This document shows, piece after piece, positions 50,801 through 58,315 of a stretch of DNA of 64,000 nt (its first letter is position 1; the number at the start of each line of letters is the position of its first letter). Made by a program: the position numbers and the translations under genes. Origin of the DNA: Mangrovihabitans endophyticus (GTDB taxonomy: Bacteria > Actinomycetota > Actinomycetes > Mycobacteriales > Micromonosporaceae); NCBI RefSeq assembly GCF_014646155.1, contig NZ_BMMX01000007.1, positions 1 through 64,000 of the forward strand, in the 5' to 3' direction. The notes beneath the pieces are model-generated. The model ran no database searches, had not been told where the DNA came from, and was given only the letters and a program-made list of their open reading frames with translations.

Positions 50801-53800
50801 TCACGATTCCAGGACGCGTTCCATCGCCGCCCGCGACCGGCGGGTGACCCGCAGGTAGCGGTCCACGAACGCGCCCGGGTCACCGCCGTCCAGCAGTTGC
50901 ACCGCACCGGCCAGCTCCGGGCCGTGCGCCGGTAGCTGGTCGGTCGGCCGCCCGCGGACCAGGGTCAGGGCGTTGCGCACCCGGGCCGCCAGCAGCCATC
51001 CGGCCGCCATCGCCGCCGCGTCCACCCGGTCCACCAGGCCGGCCTCGCGCTCGGCGGTCAACGCCTCCAGCGTCTGGGTCAGCCGCAGCCCCGGCAGGGC
51101 GTATGCGTGCCGCAGTTGCAGCACCTGCACCGCCCACTCCACGTCGGTCAGCCCGCCACGCCCCAGCTTGGTGTGCGTGTGCGGATCGGCGCCGCGCGGC
51201 AGCCGTTCGCGTTCCACCCGTGCCTTGATCCGGCGGATCTCGACGATCTGCTCCCGGCTCAGCCCGCCACCGGGGTAGCGCACGCCGTCGGCCAGTTCCT
51301 CGAAGCGCCGGCCCAGGTCGGGGTCGCCGCAGACGTACCGGGCGCGCAGCATCGCCTGCGCCTCCCAGACCCGCGACCATCGGGCGTAGTACTGCTGGTA
51401 CGCGTTGAGGCTGCGCACCAACGGCCCCTGCCGGCCCTCGGGCCGCAGGTCCGCGTCCACGCCCAGCGGCGGGTCGTGCGCGGGCGCGCCGAGCAGCCGG
51501 CGCATCTCCTCCGCGATGGCGTGTGCGGCGGCGCTGGCGGCGCTGTCCGCCACGCCCGGCGGGGCGGCGAACACGAACAGCACGTCGGCGTCGGACGGGT
51601 AGCTCATCTCGTACCCGCCGAGCCGCCCCATGCCGATGACGGCGAACTGCAGCCCGTCCGGTCCGGGGTGCACGGCGCGGGCGATCTGCAGGGCGGCGGC
51701 GAGGGTGGCGTCGGTGACGTCCGACAGGGCGATGCCTATCGCCTCCACGTCCACCGGCTGCGCCGGGGCCAGGCTGTCCGCCCGGCTCAGGATGTCCGCG
51801 CAGGCGAGCCGGAACAGTTCCCGGCGGCGCAGCGCCCGGACCGCGGTGATCGCCTTGACCGGGTCGGCGGGGTGGCGGGCCGCCGCGGCGGCGAACCCCT
51901 CGATCAGGGTGGACCGCGAGCGGGGTTGCAGCTCGGTGTCCTCGGCCAGCAGCCGCAACGCCTCCGGGTCGCGGGTGAGCAGGTCGGCCGCGTACTTGCT
52001 GAGGCTCAGCACGCGGGCCAGTCGTTGCGCCACCGGACCGCCGTCGCGCAGCAGGCGCAGGTACCACGGGGTGCTGCCGAGCTTGTCCGAGACGTGCCGG
52101 TAATTGAGCAGGCCACGGTCCGGTTCGGGCGCGTCGGCGAACTCCTGCAGCAGCATGGGCAGCAGGGTTCGTTGGATCGCCGCGGTCCGGGTCACCCCTC
52201 CGGTGAGCGCCTGCAGGTGACGCAGCGCGGCGGCGGTGTCCGCGAAGCCGAGGATCTCCAGCCGACGGCCGGCCGACTCCGGGGTCATGCGCAGCACCTC
52301 CACCGGCACCCGCGCCACCGCTTCCAGCAGCGGCCGGTAGAGCAGTTTCACGTGCAGGCGCCGGACCTGCGCGGCGTGCGAGACCCAGTCCGAGCGGAAC
52401 GCCTCGACGGCGTCACGGCCGGGCATGGCGGTGTAGCCCAGTGCGGCGACGAGCCACCGCAACGCCTGCGGATCCGCCGGCACGATGTGCGTACGGCGCA
52501 GGTTCTGCAGTTGCAGGCGGTGTTCGACGCTGCGCAGGAAGCGGTAGCCGCGCAGCAGCGTCTCGCCGTCCTGTCGTCCCACATAGCCGCCGTTGACCAG
52601 CGCCCGCAGCGCCGGAAGGGTGCCCGCATCCCGCAGCGTCTCGTCGATCCGGCCGTGCACGAGTTGCAGCAACTGCACCGCGAACTCGATGTCCCGCAGA
52701 CCACCCGGGCCGCGTTTGATCTCGCGGTCGACCCGGTCCGGCGGCACGTTGTCGATGATCTTGCGGCGCATGTCGCGGACGTCGGCCACCGCTTCCGGCC
52801 GTTCCGCGGCGTTCCAGACCAGCGGGGCTAGATCGTCCAACCACTCCAACGCCAGCGTCAGGTCACCGGCCGCCGGGCGGGCCTTGAGCAGCGCCTGGAA
52901 CTCCCAGGTGCGCGCCCAGCGCCGGTAGTACGCCTGATGGCTGGCCAGGGTGCGGACCAGCGGCCCCCGACTGCCCTCCGGGCGCAGCGCCGCGTCCACC
53001 TGCCACGCGACCTGCCCGCAGATCTCGATGATGCGCGCGGCCACCGTGGTTCCGGCGGCCAAGTCCTCGTCCCCGCCCGCCACGAAGATGACGTCCACAT
53101 CGGACACATAGTTGAGCTCGTTGCCACCACACTTGCCCATCGCCACCACCGCCAGCCGCGGCTCGGCGGCGGTGGCGGGCAGCCCGGCCACCGCGATCGC
53201 GTACGCGGCGGCCAGGGTTTCGTCGGCGAGCCGGGACAGTGCCGCCATGGTGGGTTCCAGGCCGCGACCGCCGGTGAGGTCGGCCGCCACGATGCGCAGC
53301 AGCGCTATCCGGTATGCCCGGCGCAGGTCCGGCACGGTCGGCGGGCCGTCGCCCATCGAGTCCGGCAGTTCCAGGTGCCCCTCGGCGCTGGGCGGCAGAC
53401 CGCTCTTGCCGGTGGCCAGCATCCGCCACTCGTCCGGATTGGCCACCAGGTGGTCGCCGAGCGCCGACGAGGCGCCGAGCACCGCGACCAGGCGACGTCG
53501 CAGCCCCACGTCGCGGCAGAGCTCGGCGAGCATCGTGCCGGCGGCGACCCGCCCCGGGTCGTCGGCGTCCACCGGACGCGCAGCCGGATCGGCGTCCACC
53601 GGACGCGCAGCCGGATCGGCGTCCACCGGACGCGCAGCCGTGCGGGCCACCGCCTCCGCGACGCGATGCAGTTGCCGCAGCGCCAGGTTGGGGTCCGCGG
53701 CACGGGACAGGGCGTGGATCAGCTCGGCCGACGGGGTGTCCACCGGTTCCTGGGCCTCGTCGTCCCACAGCCGCAGGCCGGACGGGCCGAGCAGGTCGGC

Positions 53801-53857
53801 CGCGCTGGCCCCGTTGGCGGCGAATCCGTAGCGGGCGAGCCGGCTGGGCCTGGTCAT
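50801..53857 (-). CDS. glnE: Bifunctional glutamine synthetase adenylyltransferase/deadenylase GlnE
   Basis: 1018-residue enzyme that adds AMP to the tyrosine of GlnA or removes it, depending on nitrogen status. Both nucleotidyltransferase domains are seen: the N-terminal one with GKCGGNELNYVSDVDVIFV, and the C-terminal one with MGRLGGYEMSYPSDADVLFVF. Each is followed by a GPLVR-L-YQ-YY-RW segment. Length is close to actinobacterial GlnE. Near residue 75-100 there is a tandem repeat of AARPVDADP. It should modify only GlnA (40739), as GlnA2 lacks the tyrosine. The downstream side is convergent with the membrane gene. Confidence 0.96.
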   Translation of the reverse strand: MTRPSRLARYGFAANGASAADLLGPSGLRLWDDEAQEPVDTPSAELIHALSRAADPNLALRQLHRVAEAVARTAARPVDADPAARPVDADPAARPVDADDPGRVAAGTMLAELCRDVGLRRRLVAVLGASSALGDHLVANPDEWRMLATGKSGLPPSAEGHLELPDSMGDGPPTVPDLRRAYRIALLRIVAADLTGGRGLEPTMAALSRLADETLAAAYAIAVAGLPATAAEPRLAVVAMGKCGGNELNYVSDVDVIFVAGGDEDLAAGTTVAARIIEICGQVAWQVDAALRPEGSRGPLVRTLASHQAYYRRWARTWEFQALLKARPAAGDLTLALEWLDDLAPLVWNAAERPEAVADVRDMRRKIIDNVPPDRVDREIKRGPGGLRDIEFAVQLLQLVHGRIDETLRDAGTLPALRALVNGGYVGRQDGETLLRGYRFLRSVEHRLQLQNLRRTHIVPADPQALRWLVAALGYTAMPGRDAVEAFRSDWVSHAAQVRRLHVKLLYRPLLEAVARVPVEVLRMTPESAGRRLEILGFADTAAALRHLQALTGGVTRTAAIQRTLLPMLLQEFADAPEPDRGLLNYRHVSDKLGSTPWYLRLLRDGGPVAQRLARVLSLSKYAADLLTRDPEALRLLAEDTELQPRSRSTLIEGFAAAAARHPADPVKAITAVRALRRRELFRLACADILSRADSLAPAQPVDVEAIGIALSDVTDATLAAALQIARAVHPGPDGLQFAVIGMGRLGGYEMSYPSDADVLFVFAAPPGVADSAASAAAHAIAEEMRRLLGAPAHDPPLGVDADLRPEGRQGPLVRSLNAYQQYYARWSRVWEAQAMLRARYVCGDPDLGRRFEELADGVRYPGGGLSREQIVEIRRIKARVERERLPRGADPHTHTKLGRGGLTDVEWAVQVLQLRHAYALPGLRLTQTLEALTAEREAGLVDRVDAAAMAAGWLLAARVRNALTLVRGRPTDQLPAHGPELAGAVQLLDGGDPGAFVDRYLRVTRRSRAAMERVLES
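53564..53640 (-). repeat. 27-base in-frame tandem repeat in glnE
   Basis: Two exact 27-base copies (53564-53590, 53591-53617) and a third copy cut off at 53640. Each encodes ARPVDADPA. It expands a linker-like stretch in the N-terminal part of GlnE. Confidence 0.9.
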
Positions 53858-53897
53858 CGCACGTCACCGCACTCCGGCCGGTGCCGCGGGGCGCCCG

Positions 53898-54683
53898 TCA
53901 CTGGCCCAGCAACGGCAGCGTGCGGGCGGTGCCGGGGTTGGGAATGTCGGCGTTCGGCAGCGTGCCCAGCGCCAGCGACGCGAACCGGGCGGCGAACGGC
54001 TGCCACACCTCCTCCACATCGGCGAGCGCCTGCTCGGTCGCGGCGAGCACCGCATCCGCGTGGTAACCCAGCTCGTCCAGCGTCGCCGCGTCCGAACGCA
54101 CCCACCGCTCGATCATCGCGGCGTCGCACTCGATGTGGAACTGCACGCCCCAGGCCCGGTCGCCGATCCGGAACGCCTGGTGCGGGTAGCTGCCGGAGGC
54201 GGCCAGCAGGACGGCGTTCAGCGGCAACTCGGTGATCTCGTCGCGGTGCCACTGCAGCACGTCGGGCATCAGTGGGACGTACCGGAACAGCGGGTCGGTG
54301 TCGGCGGCGTCCCGCTTGCCGACCAGCGCCGGCCCGATCTCCGGCCCGGCGGTGCTGCGCTCCACCAGCCCGCCGTGTGCCGCGGCAAGCAGGTGCGCGC
54401 CCAGGCAGACCCCCAGGGTGGGCACGCGGTGCCGGACAGCCTTGCGCAGCAGCCCTTCCAACGCCGGGAACCACGGCGCGCCGGGCACACCGTTCGCGTC
54501 CGGATAGGCGCTCTGATCACCCCCGAGAACCACCAGCGCGAGGTGGTCGTCCAGGTCGCCGGGCAGCTCGTCGCCGGCGTGCGGCCGCAGCACGGTCAGC
54601 GGCAGCTCGGCTTCGGCGAACCACTCCCCCAGCCGGGCGAGGTCGTCGGACGGGTCGTTCTCGATGACTAGCGCGGTTCCCAC
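53898..54683 (-). CDS. Class I glutamine amidotransferase-like protein
   Basis: 261-residue stand-alone class I glutamine amidotransferase. The nucleophile cysteine is in LGVCLGAHLLAAAHGG. The His/Glu pair is in WGVQFHIECDAAM; the spacing is like GATases that act as gamma-glutamyl hydrolases or partner with unknown synthases. It starts VIENDPSDDLARLGEWF, typical for this group. The start is GTG at 54683 with TAGCCT six bases upstream. It lies just upstream of glnE (40 bases), so a nitrogen-related role is plausible, but the substrate is unknown. Confidence 0.88.
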   Translation of the reverse strand: MGTALVIENDPSDDLARLGEWFAEAELPLTVLRPHAGDELPGDLDDHLALVVLGGDQSAYPDANGVPGAPWFPALEGLLRKAVRHRVPTLGVCLGAHLLAAAHGGLVERSTAGPEIGPALVGKRDAADTDPLFRYVPLMPDVLQWHRDEITELPLNAVLLAASGSYPHQAFRIGDRAWGVQFHIECDAAMIERWVRSDAATLDELGYHADAVLAATEQALADVEEVWQPFAARFASLALGTLPNADIPNPGTARTLPLLGQ

Positions 54684-54689
54684 CCCCCG

Positions 54690-54695
54690 AGGCTA
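54690..54695 (-). promoter_or_regulatory. -10 element of leaderless promoter (amidotransferase)
   Basis: TAGCCT on the minus strand, six bases before the GTG at 54683. Confidence 0.6.
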
Positions 54696-54818
54696 TCCGT
54701 TCTCCCGGCACACCCGTGGTGGGTAGTTGTGCCGTGCCGCCGGCCCCGGCCCTGCTCGTAGCGTCGGGGCACCGAGAAGACGTCGGGCATCGAGACGAAC
54801 CGGAAGCCGGGAGGGATC

Positions 54819-55178
54819 ATGGGCGACGATTACCACGTGGCGGTGAGCCGCGGGACCGCACTGGCGGACACCTTCGCGCGGGCGCAGGATCCGCTGCTGC
54901 GCCTGGCCGCGCCGCTGCGCGGGGCGTGCGAGGCGATCCGCACCGGGGATGCCGGACTGGACGCCGAAACGGCGGCGGTGGCCCGGCGTGTCGACGGCCT
55001 CTATCGCCTGATGGCGCAGGTGTTCGCCACGCTGTCCGCGAACGTGAGCGACGCCGTCGCGGACTACCGCGACGCGGACGAGGCGGTCGCGGCGGCCTTC
55101 CGGGAGTTGATGTCCGACGACACGGCCACGACGCCGAGCGGACCACCGCCGGTCCGCGACAACGTCCCGGTCGGATAG
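54819..55178 (+). CDS. Small helical protein with YxxxD motif, type VII secretion-like partner
   Basis: 119-residue acidic, helical protein without signal peptide or membrane helix. Two long helices (about 8-40 and 46-100) suggest a helical hairpin. The second ends with ADYRDADEAVAAAF, where Y83-R-D-A-D87 fits the YxxxD/E export signal of type VII substrates of the EspC/DUF2580 kind. The C-terminal 20 residues are Pro/Thr-rich and probably flexible. GGGAGGG precedes ATG. It is nine bases ahead of the WxG/nuclease gene, so the two are an operon and may form a dimer for export. Assignment is by pattern only. Confidence 0.6.
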   Translation: MGDDYHVAVSRGTALADTFARAQDPLLRLAAPLRGACEAIRTGDAGLDAETAAVARRVDGLYRLMAQVFATLSANVSDAVADYRDADEAVAAAFRELMSDDTATTPSGPPPVRDNVPVG

Positions 55179-55187
55179 GAGACGACG

Positions 55188-56231
55188 ATGGCGCAGGCAC
55201 CTCCGGGATTCGGAGATCCGCAGAGCATCGCCGCCGTGCCCGCCGCCGGGCAGGACGCGATCACCACGCTGGACGAGCTGACCGAGACGGTCAACCGGGA
55301 CGTGACCGCCACCGTCCCGGACTACTGGGGCGGTGACACCGCGAACGCGCTCGCCCGCTTCTGGAACCGCAACATGAGCTGGCTGTCCCGGTATTCAAGC
55401 GGCGCGTACGGCGTCTGGCTGCAGCGCATCGACCAGGCCGCGGTGACCATGGCCAAGGCCCGGCAGGCACTGGAGAACACCCGCAAGTTCGCCGACGACA
55501 ACGGCCTGGCGGTGCGCGCCGACCTGGTGGTGGTGCCCCGAGACACGACCCGGCCGGGTGTCCAGGCGCTGGTCATGGCGGCGCAGCGAGGCGTCAACGC
55601 GAGCGTGTACCTGGCCGAGCAGGCCCGGCAGCAGGTCCGTGACGCGAACCAGGAGTTCAACGCGCGCATGGACCACCTGGAGCAGTCCGCGAACGAGATC
55701 AACGAAGTGCTCCAGCGCAGTGGCCGGACCAGCGGCAAGCTCAACGCCGTCAAACGCAAGCGCCCCCCGTCCGAGCGCAGCCGCCAGACCACCCAGGAAC
55801 GCCTCTACGAGGGCACCGTCCGGGTGCCCGGCAGGAACAAGGGCGACTGGATCAGCGGCGAGCGCGGTGACGGGGTGTGGCGGCCGCACCGGCCGGAGGA
55901 CTACGGGCTGCAGTGGCCCAAGGACACCATCACCTGGCGCGAGGGCGTCCCCGACCTGCGGGAGCACAGCGTCCCGGTGCACCGCATGCCGGACGGCGAC
56001 GACGCCTGGCTCACCGACCTGCGCGGCCTGAACGGCAAGTATCGCAACGACTACGACATCGCCGACCACACGCTGGCCGACCGGATGGGCTGGACACCGG
56101 AACGGGTCGCCGCCTGGCGCAAGGAGAACAACTACGTGTGGCACCACTACTCGACAAGCGAGATGCAGTTGGTGCCCGGCCGGGTGCACCGCGGCCTGCC
56201 GCACGACGGCGGCGCCAGCGACCTGAAATGA
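55188..56231 (+). CDS. Putative polymorphic toxin: WxG-like N-terminal domain with C-terminal WHH nuclease
   Basis: 347-residue protein without a Sec signal. The N-terminal ~100 residues form a helical WxG100-like domain: W47-G-G in PDYWGGDTANALARFW, between helices. More helices follow to about 190 (QQVRDANQEFNARMDHLEQS). A basic linker with KRKRPPSERSRQTT comes next. The last 40 residues hold WHHYSTSEMQLVP and HRGLPHDGG, the pattern of WHH-type HNH/Endo VII superfamily nuclease toxins. This suggests a DNase or RNase toxin exported by type VII secretion. GGAG precedes ATG. No immunity gene is evident: the next gene, on the other strand, is a DUF350 membrane protein. Confidence 0.72.
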   Translation: MAQAPPGFGDPQSIAAVPAAGQDAITTLDELTETVNRDVTATVPDYWGGDTANALARFWNRNMSWLSRYSSGAYGVWLQRIDQAAVTMAKARQALENTRKFADDNGLAVRADLVVVPRDTTRPGVQALVMAAQRGVNASVYLAEQARQQVRDANQEFNARMDHLEQSANEINEVLQRSGRTSGKLNAVKRKRPPSERSRQTTQERLYEGTVRVPGRNKGDWISGERGDGVWRPHRPEDYGLQWPKDTITWREGVPDLREHSVPVHRMPDGDDAWLTDLRGLNGKYRNDYDIADHTLADRMGWTPERVAAWRKENNYVWHHYSTSEMQLVPGRVHRGLPHDGGASDLK

Positions 56232-56235
56232 CACC

Positions 56236-56252
56236 GCCGGCCCCCGGCCGGC
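56236..56252 (+). terminator. Short hairpin after the nuclease gene
   Basis: GCCGGCC-CCC-GGCCGGC, a perfect 7-bp stem five bases after the stop. Confidence 0.55.
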
Positions 56253-56274
56253 ACGCTCCTCACCACACGGCGGG

Positions 56275-56700
56275 CTAGGCGATGCAGGCGGTGACGATCA
56301 GCGCGGCGCCGAAGTGGGCGGCGGCGCTCACCGTCGCACCCGGGTGGCGCTCCGGTGTGCAGATGACCTCGCCCAGCTTGCCCGGCGTCATCCAGTCGAG
56401 GACCAGGAACCCGACCCCCATGATGACGATACCGAGCAGGCCGAAGATTACCGTGGAGGCCAGTCCCTTGCCGAACGAGTCATAGCTGGTCCAGATCGCG
56501 GTGAACACGATGACCGCGATGCCGAGTTGGTTCGCCGCGAGCAGCAGGGCCGCGTTCGGGTTCCGGTCACGCCAGATGAGGTCTCGCAGCTTGCCCGGTG
56601 TGAGCACGTCGACCAGCACATAGCCGGCGGCCATCAAGCCGATGCCGATCAGTCCGAACACGATGCTGCGCCCGGCGCCGGACAGCAGGTCTTCCAGCAC
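56275..56700 (-). CDS. DUF350-family membrane protein
   Basis: 141-residue membrane protein with an internal duplication. Two similar halves each have a helix pair, and each includes a G-x-x-x-D-x-L/M-TPGKL motif (VLVDVLTPGKLRDLI and LVLDWMTPGKLGEVI). This fits the DUF350 family, of unknown function. GTG at 56700 is chosen because GAGGGAG lies five bases upstream; a GTG two codons earlier is possible. Located between glnA2 and the toxin-like cassette. It could in principle protect against the neighbouring toxin, but its orientation and family argue against that. Confidence 0.8.
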   Translation of the reverse strand: MLEDLLSGAGRSIVFGLIGIGLMAAGYVLVDVLTPGKLRDLIWRDRNPNAALLLAANQLGIAVIVFTAIWTSYDSFGKGLASTVIFGLLGIVIMGVGFLVLDWMTPGKLGEVICTPERHPGATVSAAAHFGAALIVTACIA

Positions 56701-56792
56701 ATCCACTCCCTCGTCGCGATCTGACCAGGGGCACGGTAGCCGACCGGCGCTCGCCGTGGATCGACCGGTCCGCCGAAACTCCGGCGGAACTC

Positions 56793-58145
56793 CTAAAGCA
56801 CGCCCAGGTAGCGCTGCCGCTCGTACGGCGTGACCTCGCGCCGGTACTGCTCCCACTCGGCCCGCTTGTTGCGCAGGAAGAAGTCGAAGACGTGCTCGCC
56901 GAGCACCTCGGGGACCAGTTCCGACTTGGCCATCACGTCGATCGCCTCGGACAGGTTCTCCGGCAGCGCGTCGTACCCCATCGCACGGCGCTCGGCAGCG
57001 GTCAGCGACCAGACGTCGTCCTCGGCGCCGGGGGGCAGCTCGTACCCCTCCTCGATGCCCTTGAGGCCGGCGCCGAGCATCACCGCGAAGGCGAGGTACG
57101 GATTGGTGGCCGAGTCGATCGAGCGCACCTCGACCCGCGCCGAGTTGGGCTTGCCGAACGCGGGCACCCGCACCAGCGCGGACCGGTTGAGGTGTCCCCA
57201 GCTCACGAAGGCCGGCGACTCGGTGATCCGGTCGGTCAGTTGCAGCGGGAAGAGCCGCTTGTACGAGTTCACCCACTGATTGGTGACCGCGGTGTATTCC
57301 CGGGCGTGCACCAGCAGGCCAGCGATGAACGCGCGGGCCGTCTTGGACAGCTTCAGCGGGTCGTCGCCGTCGAAGAAGGCGTTGCGCTCCCCCTCGAACA
57401 GCGACAGGTGTGTGTGCATGCCGCTGCCCGGCTGGTCGGTGTACGGCTTCGGCATGAACGTGGCGCGCACGCCCTGTGACAGCGCCACCTCCTTGACCAC
57501 ATGCCGGAACGTCATCACGTTGTCCGCGGTGGTCAACGCGTCCGCGTACCGCAGGTCGATCTCCTGCTGGCCGGGGGCGACCTCGTGGTGGCTGAACTCC
57601 ACCGAGATGCCGATCCGCTCCAGGGCGAGCACGGCCTGCCGCCGGAAGTCGCGGGCCACCGCGTGTGTGGTGTGGTCGAAGTAACCGCCGTTGTCCACCG
57701 GCACCGGCACCGCGCCGTCCAGCGGGGTGTCCCGGATCAGGAAGAACTCCACCTCGGGGTGGGTGTAGAAGGTGAAGCCCTTCTCCGCCGCCTTGGCCAG
57801 CATGCGGCGCAGCACGTGCCGCGGGTCGGCCCAGGCCGGGGTGCGGTCGGGCAGCAGGATGTCGCAGAACATCCGGGCGCTCTCGCCGCTGACCCCGCCC
57901 TCGAACGGGAAGACCTGGAACGTGGTCGGGTCGGGCATGGCGATCATGTCCGACTCCGAGACGCGGGCGAAGCCCTCGATCGCCGAGCCGTCGATGCCCA
58001 TGCCCTCCTCGAAGGCGGACTCAAGCTCGGCGGGGGCGACGGACACGCTCTTGAGGGTGCCGAGCACATCGGTGAACCAGAGACGCACGAAACGGATGTC
58101 GCGCTCCTCGAGCGTACGAAGCACGAACTCCTGCTGTCGGTCCAC
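56793..58145 (-). CDS. glnA2: Glutamine synthetase-like GlnA2, type I without adenylylation site
   Basis: 450-residue type I glutamine synthetase paralogue. Typical motifs are MGIDGSAIEGF, HPEVEFFLIRD, FMPKPYTDQPGSGMHTHLS and YADALTTADNVM. At the place of the adenylylation tyrosine (DLYDLPPEE in GlnA) it reads AEDDVWSLTAAER, so GlnE cannot modify it there. Such GlnA2 proteins in Streptomyces and mycobacteria act in glutamine or gamma-glutamylpolyamine metabolism, from general knowledge. GTG at 58145 is chosen for the AGAGGGG site upstream; a GTG two codons earlier is too close to it. Confidence 0.93.
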   Translation of the reverse strand: MDRQQEFVLRTLEERDIRFVRLWFTDVLGTLKSVSVAPAELESAFEEGMGIDGSAIEGFARVSESDMIAMPDPTTFQVFPFEGGVSGESARMFCDILLPDRTPAWADPRHVLRRMLAKAAEKGFTFYTHPEVEFFLIRDTPLDGAVPVPVDNGGYFDHTTHAVARDFRRQAVLALERIGISVEFSHHEVAPGQQEIDLRYADALTTADNVMTFRHVVKEVALSQGVRATFMPKPYTDQPGSGMHTHLSLFEGERNAFFDGDDPLKLSKTARAFIAGLLVHAREYTAVTNQWVNSYKRLFPLQLTDRITESPAFVSWGHLNRSALVRVPAFGKPNSARVEVRSIDSATNPYLAFAVMLGAGLKGIEEGYELPPGAEDDVWSLTAAERRAMGYDALPENLSEAIDVMAKSELVPEVLGEHVFDFFLRNKRAEWEQYRREVTPYERQRYLGVL

Positions 58146-58315
58146 GTCCACCCCTCTGATCAGCCTCCGGCGAGTCAGTCTTCCCCGGCCCCATTACGCC
58201 GAGATTACGCTCCGCAAGCCCGGCGAGATGTCGCGGGTAAGGCCCGACATCGCCCTCAGACCCTACGACAGCGCGCCCCGGCGAGGCACGGCAACGCTTG
58301 CGGAACAATAAGAGA

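Noticed and set aside
53866-54474. Short alternative frames inside the amidotransferase gene
   Set aside because: They are Arg/Ala-rich shadows; the annotated frame has the Cys and His/Glu motifs.
56275-56700. DUF350 gene as immunity partner of the nuclease
   Set aside because: It is on the opposite strand and belongs to a membrane family with an internal repeat not known for binding nucleases.
58298-58315. TTG start for nadE six codons upstream
   Set aside because: The added residues are not typical for the family, and ATG at 58316 or 58325 fits the usual N terminus better.
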